Source: Thalassia testudinum (lineage: Eukaryota; Streptophyta; Magnoliopsida; Alismatales; Hydrocharitaceae). Taken from it: 64,000 nucleotides of DNA. The DNA lies in the NCBI GenBank assembly GCA_037157565.1, contig JAZHRO010000046.1, positions 14,358,501 to 14,422,500 of the forward strand, written 5' to 3'. The translations under genes were made by a program, and so were the position numbers. Of the stretch, positions 59,901 to 64,000 are shown in pieces; position 1 is the stretch's first letter; each line of letters begins with the position of its first letter. The notes below the pieces were generated by a model. It did no database searches. It was not told the origin of the DNA and saw nothing but the letters and a program-made list of their open reading frames with translations.

Positions 59901-60447
59901 TAAACTCTACAGCACTGATGGGGTATTCAGTCAGTCCCATGTTCTGCACAGCCATTTGAAAGCCTGCCATTAAGCTGTCCACTCTCCCATCTGGGTTGTC
60001 ATCACCTGAGAGATAACAATTGAAATCACCCCCTAGCAGCCATGGGGTCTCTTGAACTCTTTGATGCATTGCAGGGAGCTCCTCCCACAAGCCAACCCTG
60101 TCTGTAGCCACACAAGGACCATAAATGCAAGATATAAACCATTCCATATCTCCTTGGGGAGATTGACATCTGCAAGAAAGCATGTACCTGTCGCGAATAA
60201 CTTCAATTACTGAGATGCAAGACTTTCTCCACCAAAAGGCCAATCCACCAGACCTTCCAGAGGCACCCTTAACCACAACATCACTGCGGCCAAATTGCTT
60301 AAAACAATCCCATTCCTGACCATTCTCCATCTCCAAACGTGTCTCTTGAATGAGAGCATAGTCAATCTCCCACTCAGAGAGATATCTACACAAGGAAGTC
60401 CTCTGTTTATTGTGCAACCCATGCATATTCCAAGTCATCACTCTCAT
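56915..60447 (-). pseudogene. LINE ORF2: endonuclease and reverse transcriptase
   Basis: About 1,170 codons, mostly one frame. AP-like endonuclease at 60447-59700: TWNMHGL, LIQETRLE, SCIYGPCV, LGGDFNCYLSGDDN and PFSDHTPLVW (Asn, Glu, Asp, His catalytic motifs). Reverse transcriptase: FSDCRPIALSNSIYLNISKV (about 58900), VDFSKAYDSISW, GVRQGCPIAPLIFNLAVDTL and ILQYADDTIFF with catalytic ADD (about 58400). Near the C-terminus is the zf-RVT pattern CHLCGMHNDSSTHIFSSC (57210-57150). There are several stops (59584, 58000 and others) and two compensating frameshifts: 57613-57410 is in another frame (FKDKFPLAYTMASDKN). No RNase H domain seen. Confidence 0.9.
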
Positions 60448-61364
60448 TCCTCATTGGAATGACTCCCTAGGGCCATACAACCCATAAATTCGACCATAAT
60501 AGAGTTAGCAATATTCTGCTCCTCAATAGGGGACAAGTTCTCCTTCCTTCTCCTTCTCAACATGTAGGGTGATCTACCCACACCTCTTTTCTGATTGGAA
60601 CCACTGCCATATTTCAAATCAATAAGAATAGATAGCTGCATCTGGTTTGCCTCTTTGGGCACACTGCTATCATTTCTGAGCACCAGTTCTCTTCCTATCC
60701 TGTCGTCCACTTTACTGCTATGCACCTCTGAATCTATCACTGAATTCTCATCAACCTCCATATAACCATCTTCTTTGACTACCATGGCTTGTCTGCGATC
60801 ACCAGCTGTATCAACCGCTTCCATCTGATCCTCCTTAGCATAGACCTGGTGACAGTCCTTCCACTTTTTAGGCTCAAGAGCATCAACAGGAGGAGTGCGG
60901 CCACACCTATCATTCTGTTTCCTCACCTCAGTGTTGGCTCTAGGCATCTGTCCTTCCTCAGATAACTTATCCTGTCCTTGTTCAACCTGCCCAGGCACCT
61001 GTCCAAGTACTGCTAGCCGAACAAGCCAAGAAGTGTCCCCACATCTGATTGTGACCATATCAGGAATTGAACCAACACTGAAGACATCAGCCTCAATTAT
61101 AAGAGATCTGATGTCCCCCTCTCCAATCAAAATTTCAGACCCATCACAGATGGATGCAAAGCCTGCTAGCATCTTAGAAACGACCCCCTTTGATCTCAAA
61201 TGTAATGGTAGTCCAGAAATCTCAAGAAGAATCCTCCTAGAGCTCACTCTTTGGGGAGGCCGATCAGGGAGAGCCCCATCAAAAGGAGATACCATTCTCC
61301 AAATCACAATAAAATCTTCAAAGGAGCTCGAACGAAATCTCAGTCGTTCAACATCCAACATACC
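60444..61364 (-). CDS. LINE ORF1, 5'-truncated
   Basis: An open frame of about 306 codons from the K junction to the TGA at 60446-60444. VERLRFRSSSFEDFIVIWRM, LLEISGLPLHLRSKGVVSKM and WLVRLAVLG match the N-terminal DUF4283-like domain of plant LINE ORF1 proteins. The second half is charged and poorly conserved, with no CCHC motif seen. The stop overlaps the ORF2 start as ATGA (60447-60444). The apparent ATG at 61382 lies in the K LTR, so the first six codons of that open frame are not LINE sequence. Confidence 0.75.
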   Translation of the reverse strand, partial: GMLDVERLRFRSSSFEDFIVIWRMVSPFDGALPDRPPQRVSSRRILLEISGLPLHLRSKGVVSKMLAGFASICDGSEILIGEGDIRSLIIEADVFSVGSIPDMVTIRCGDTSWLVRLAVLGQVPGQVEQGQDKLSEEGQMPRANTEVRKQNDRCGRTPPVDALEPKKWKDCHQVYAKEDQMEAVDTAGDRRQAMVVKEDGYMEVDENSVIDSEVHSSKVDDRIGRELVLRNDSSVPKEANQMQLSILIDLKYGSGSNQKRGVGRSPYMLRRRRKENLSPIEEQNIANSIMVEFMGCMALGSHSNEE

Positions 61365-63483
61365 TGATTGCGCAGCAATCATAGGTCTTAATTGACCTAA
61401 ATTAGGCTAGGACTTAGGATAAGTTAGGGTTATTCATGCATGCATACACATTATCTGCATCTTTACTGCTTTCCTTTAGCTATGCATAAAATAATGTTAT
61501 AATGTGCTGATTAAATGCATTATGTCAATTGCAGGGAATAAGCTGATCAGGAGCTGGATCAGGAATAACAAGAGTTGTAGCAGAGCTGGAGTAGAAGGCC
61601 TAGTTTATATGTAGGAATAATAATGTAAGGGGGTTAAAAGTTTGATATTCTATTAAATAGGAATAAAGCAGTAAAATGTGAAGAGCTTAGGTCCATCCTA
61701 GCCCTAGGATAGCCTAGAGACTTCCCCAAGCCTTAGCCACCCTTAGATTAGGCCACAACACCCTAGAAAGCCCTAAAACCCTAGTTCCAACCCTTCTCTG
61801 GACGTCCAGATAAGTTTTAAGATGTCCAGGACCCTTAGCCAACTCCCGCACAATTCAAACCCACTTCTACAGTGTTATTGGATGTCCAGACACTTTGTCA
61901 GACATCTAATTTCTGCAGAATACCCAAAACAGAACCTGAAATCCTTCCTGACTCTGATTGGATGTTCAGACAAGTCTGGACTTCTGATTTTTGAGTATAA
62001 GACGTATGATTCTATTATTAGACATCTGATACTACTCTCCAATTCCTGTTTTGAGATTTAAGCCTTGATCTTGGATCGCTAGGTCCCTAAACCCAATTCC
62101 AACCCCATAGGAACATAAATTAAGGTGCCCTAACCCTAGTACATCAGCTCTAGACCTCCCTAAGGACCTAATTAGGTCCTCACTAAACCTAATTGACTTG
62201 GATATTAGTCAATTCCATCAACCTATTCAATTGGACTCAATGAGAGTCCAATTGACCTAGACCTGACTTAATTGAGTTGTTTTACTCTCAATTAAGTTTC
62301 CACACACCAATTAAAGTTGCATTAAGTTTAACTTCACTTTACCTTAGTGAATTAGGGTTTATAACCCTAATTTGAGACCTACCTTGACCTAAACCCACTA
62401 GAACCCAACCTAATCAACCTAGCCACCTAAGTTTCGACCCACACACACCCACACACACCATCCACATGAAAATATCTAGCCTAGAGTTCTCTAGAACTCT
62501 TTACCATGTGTGGTTGCCTTGATTTCCAAAAATAGCAACCAAGAGCCATTCAATTTTTAGATCCACATTTGGTGGATCTAAAAACCACCATCCACCCTCT
62601 CTCTCTCACTCTCCCACGAGCTCCCACCATAGGCCTCTCTAGAGAATTCCATAATTCTCTAGAGAGCTTCCCTTAGGTCTATAAAAAGACCCCTTAGGTG
62701 GCCATTTGCACCCATTCACTTCCTTGGCATCCATTACACTTAGAATAGCCACTTCCATCTCCACTCCACCTCCACGAGTTGAGCACCACCATGGAGGCCA
62801 CCATCTCCACGCCAGGAAGTTGGATCAGCTCCCCAACCTCTCTCCAAGGGCTGGCCTAAGTTCCATTGGCCGCCCCTCCTTCTCTCAACCACTCAAAGGC
62901 CATCGGGGACCACCCCTGAATGCCCTTCCATTCTGCTAGATTTAGATTATGCTCTTCGTATATTTACTGCTTTTATTTACTACTTAGTAGTGTAGTCTTA
63001 CTTCTTCACCAATGATCCATGCGAAATCCCCCCATCGATTCTTGTATGTGATCATTTTCTGATAGCTAGATTTAATTTTCAAGCATTTATGTACAAGCTT
63101 CCCTCTATGTTTTATGTTGCAAACGACTCTCCCGCTAAATGAATGAAAAATGCTTATATATATATTTGTCTCTATATGTTTGAAATCACCATGAGCTTAA
63201 TAATTGTCATTCTTTTTGTGTGATTTAAGTTGCCTGTTTCCGATTCCTAATATTCTTGCAACTAAGCATGTCATACCTAAATACGTAATAATCACGAACT
63301 GGCATGCGATTCTAAACAAAGTAGAGTAAGATCGATTTCAAAAGTAAAAGCAACGCCTCCCAGAGACGAACGACCGGGACTCAAGTCTCGTTATCTTTAG
63401 AAATCAATTTTTGACGAACGTTTTTGCGTGACTATACTACGATTTCTGACGACTTACAAATGCGTGAAATCGGCTTTCTGTCA
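61365..63483 (+). repeat. Element K 5' LTR
   Basis: It starts TGATTGC-GCA-GCAATCA, a perfect 7-bp hairpin closely matching the H LTR start (5556 on the minus strand), and ends TTTCTGTCA two bases before the PBS: 2.12 kb. The TATA box CTATAAAAAG is at 62679-62688. Three perfect dyads lie just upstream. GCCTCCCAGAGACGAACGACC (about 63354) is the family signature near the end. The ORF 62706-62939 has no domain. The rest of K lies right of the window. Confidence 0.85.
62483..62666. repeat. Three perfect inverted repeats ahead of the K TATA box
   Basis: 62483-62500: AGAGTTC-TCTA-GAACTCT (7 bp). 62558-62580: TAGATCCAC-ATTTG-GTGGATCTA (9 bp). 62635-62666: CTCTCTAGAGAATT-CCAT-AATTCTCTAGAGAG (14 bp). 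They are about 75 bp apart and the last ends 12 bp before the TATA box. Confidence 0.92.
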
Positions 63484-63485
63484 AA

Positions 63486-63503
63486 TGGCGCTGTTGCCGG
63501 GGA
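63486..63503 (+). promoter_or_regulatory. Primer-binding site of element K
   Basis: TGGCGCTGTTGCCGGGGA, one mismatch from the tRNA-Asp complement. It is the best preserved PBS in the window, in keeping with K being the innermost and probably youngest insertion on this side. Confidence 0.92.
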
Positions 63504-64000
63504 GGCAACGTCATTTTTCTTGATTTCGATCTTTTAATCTATCATTGACAAATCTACCTCTACTTTGTTTTTGATGTGTAGGACAACACGGAACGAAAAC
63601 GGGATCTGCGCACACACCAAGCGTGGTGAAGAAAAATCAAGTGCACATCATCTATCTTAGATTAGGTTTCTCTTTCTGAACCCTAGGAGTAGATTTACTT
63701 GCTGCAATTTCTTTTCAAAAATTCTTTGTGAAAAAAAAAAGATTTTTCTCGTTTTCATGAAAAATAAAAAAAGTCAAAAAGAAAAATTTTGAAAAAAAAA
63801 TCTAGATTATGTTTCCTTTTGAATCTAGGTTACTTTAAAAAAAATAGAGAAAATATTTTCTATGAATCTTTTGAAAAATATTTGTTGAAAAAAAATCGTG
63901 GAAAAGTTTTGAAAAAAAAAACATCCTTTTTGGTGGAAAGCCTAGATTTGAATTCAAACCTCTTTAAAAGACTTTTCCACCATCTTTTGATTTTCGGCCA
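63504..64000 (+). mobile_element. Element K 5' leader (continues past the window)
   Basis: Non-coding sequence after the PBS, rich in A runs from about 63720 on (AAAAAAAAGATTTTTC and similar). No gag yet at the window edge. Confidence 0.75.

Larger units (their letters stand above)
56838..61364 (-). mobile_element. L1-like plant LINE, 5' end cut by element K
   Basis: On the minus strand it has ORF1, then ORF2 (endonuclease, reverse transcriptase, Cys/His domain), then a 3' end with an 11-base A tail (T run at 56838-56848). It lies inside the J reverse transcriptase. The 5' part stops at 61364 where the K LTR begins, so its true 5' end and target duplication are not visible. Confidence 0.9.

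Overview
The window is plant (angiosperm) repeat DNA with no host gene that I can support. It is a stack of nested LTR retrotransposons, nearly all Ty3/gypsy elements of the Athila/Tat type. The evidence is LTRs beginning TGAT, primer-binding sites close to TGGCGCCGTTGCCGGGGA (the 3' end of tRNA-Asp, as known for Athila), a CATGGGGGTA polypurine tract, DLG(A/T)S-type proteases and FMDD reverse transcriptases. A plant L1-like LINE and one probable copia-type solo LTR are also present. This texture is typical of pericentromeric or otherwise gene-poor heterochromatin. The species cannot be named from the sequence.

Layout, with letters used throughout. G (+): 3' UTR and 3' LTR, 1-2638. H (-): gag and 5' U3, 2639-5556. 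5557-6250: scrambled LTR pieces. C (+): an old Athila-like copy used as a landing pad; its gag and protease lie in four pieces (6251-6553, 28239-29013, 34047-34258, 45137-46233). Into C went D (solo LTR, 6554-28238). D was split by A (7076-27353), a coding-less LTR-internal-LTR-internal-LTR tandem on the minus strand. A was in turn split by B (8985-22698), a nearly full-length minus-strand Athila with an exact TTTGG target duplication. C also received F (29014-34046), a 5-kb TG...CA unit with an exact CCAAG duplication; E (34259-45136), a nearly complete but inactivated plus-strand Athila; and I (LTR from 46234). I contains J (LTR from 49135), whose reverse transcriptase is split by a minus-strand LINE (56838-61364), which is itself cut by the LTR of K (61365 to beyond the window). 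The nesting is therefore four deep on one side (C>D>A>B) and five on the other (C>I>J>LINE>K).

How the parts relate. E looks like the autonomous relative of A: their LTRs are alike, and A keeps LTR, a PBS stub, the post-pol 3' UTR and the PPT while lacking all of gag and pol. The retained 3' UTR holds a duplicated, apparently conserved stem-loop flanking an A-rich tract. Every LTR lineage examined except J carries perfect or near-perfect inverted repeats in U3, often just upstream of the TATA box; the sequences differ between lineages while the pairing is kept. These two features are the best candidates for something undescribed. All coding regions are pseudogenised, several by TGG-to-stop or CGA-to-stop transitions as expected of methylated heterochromatin.
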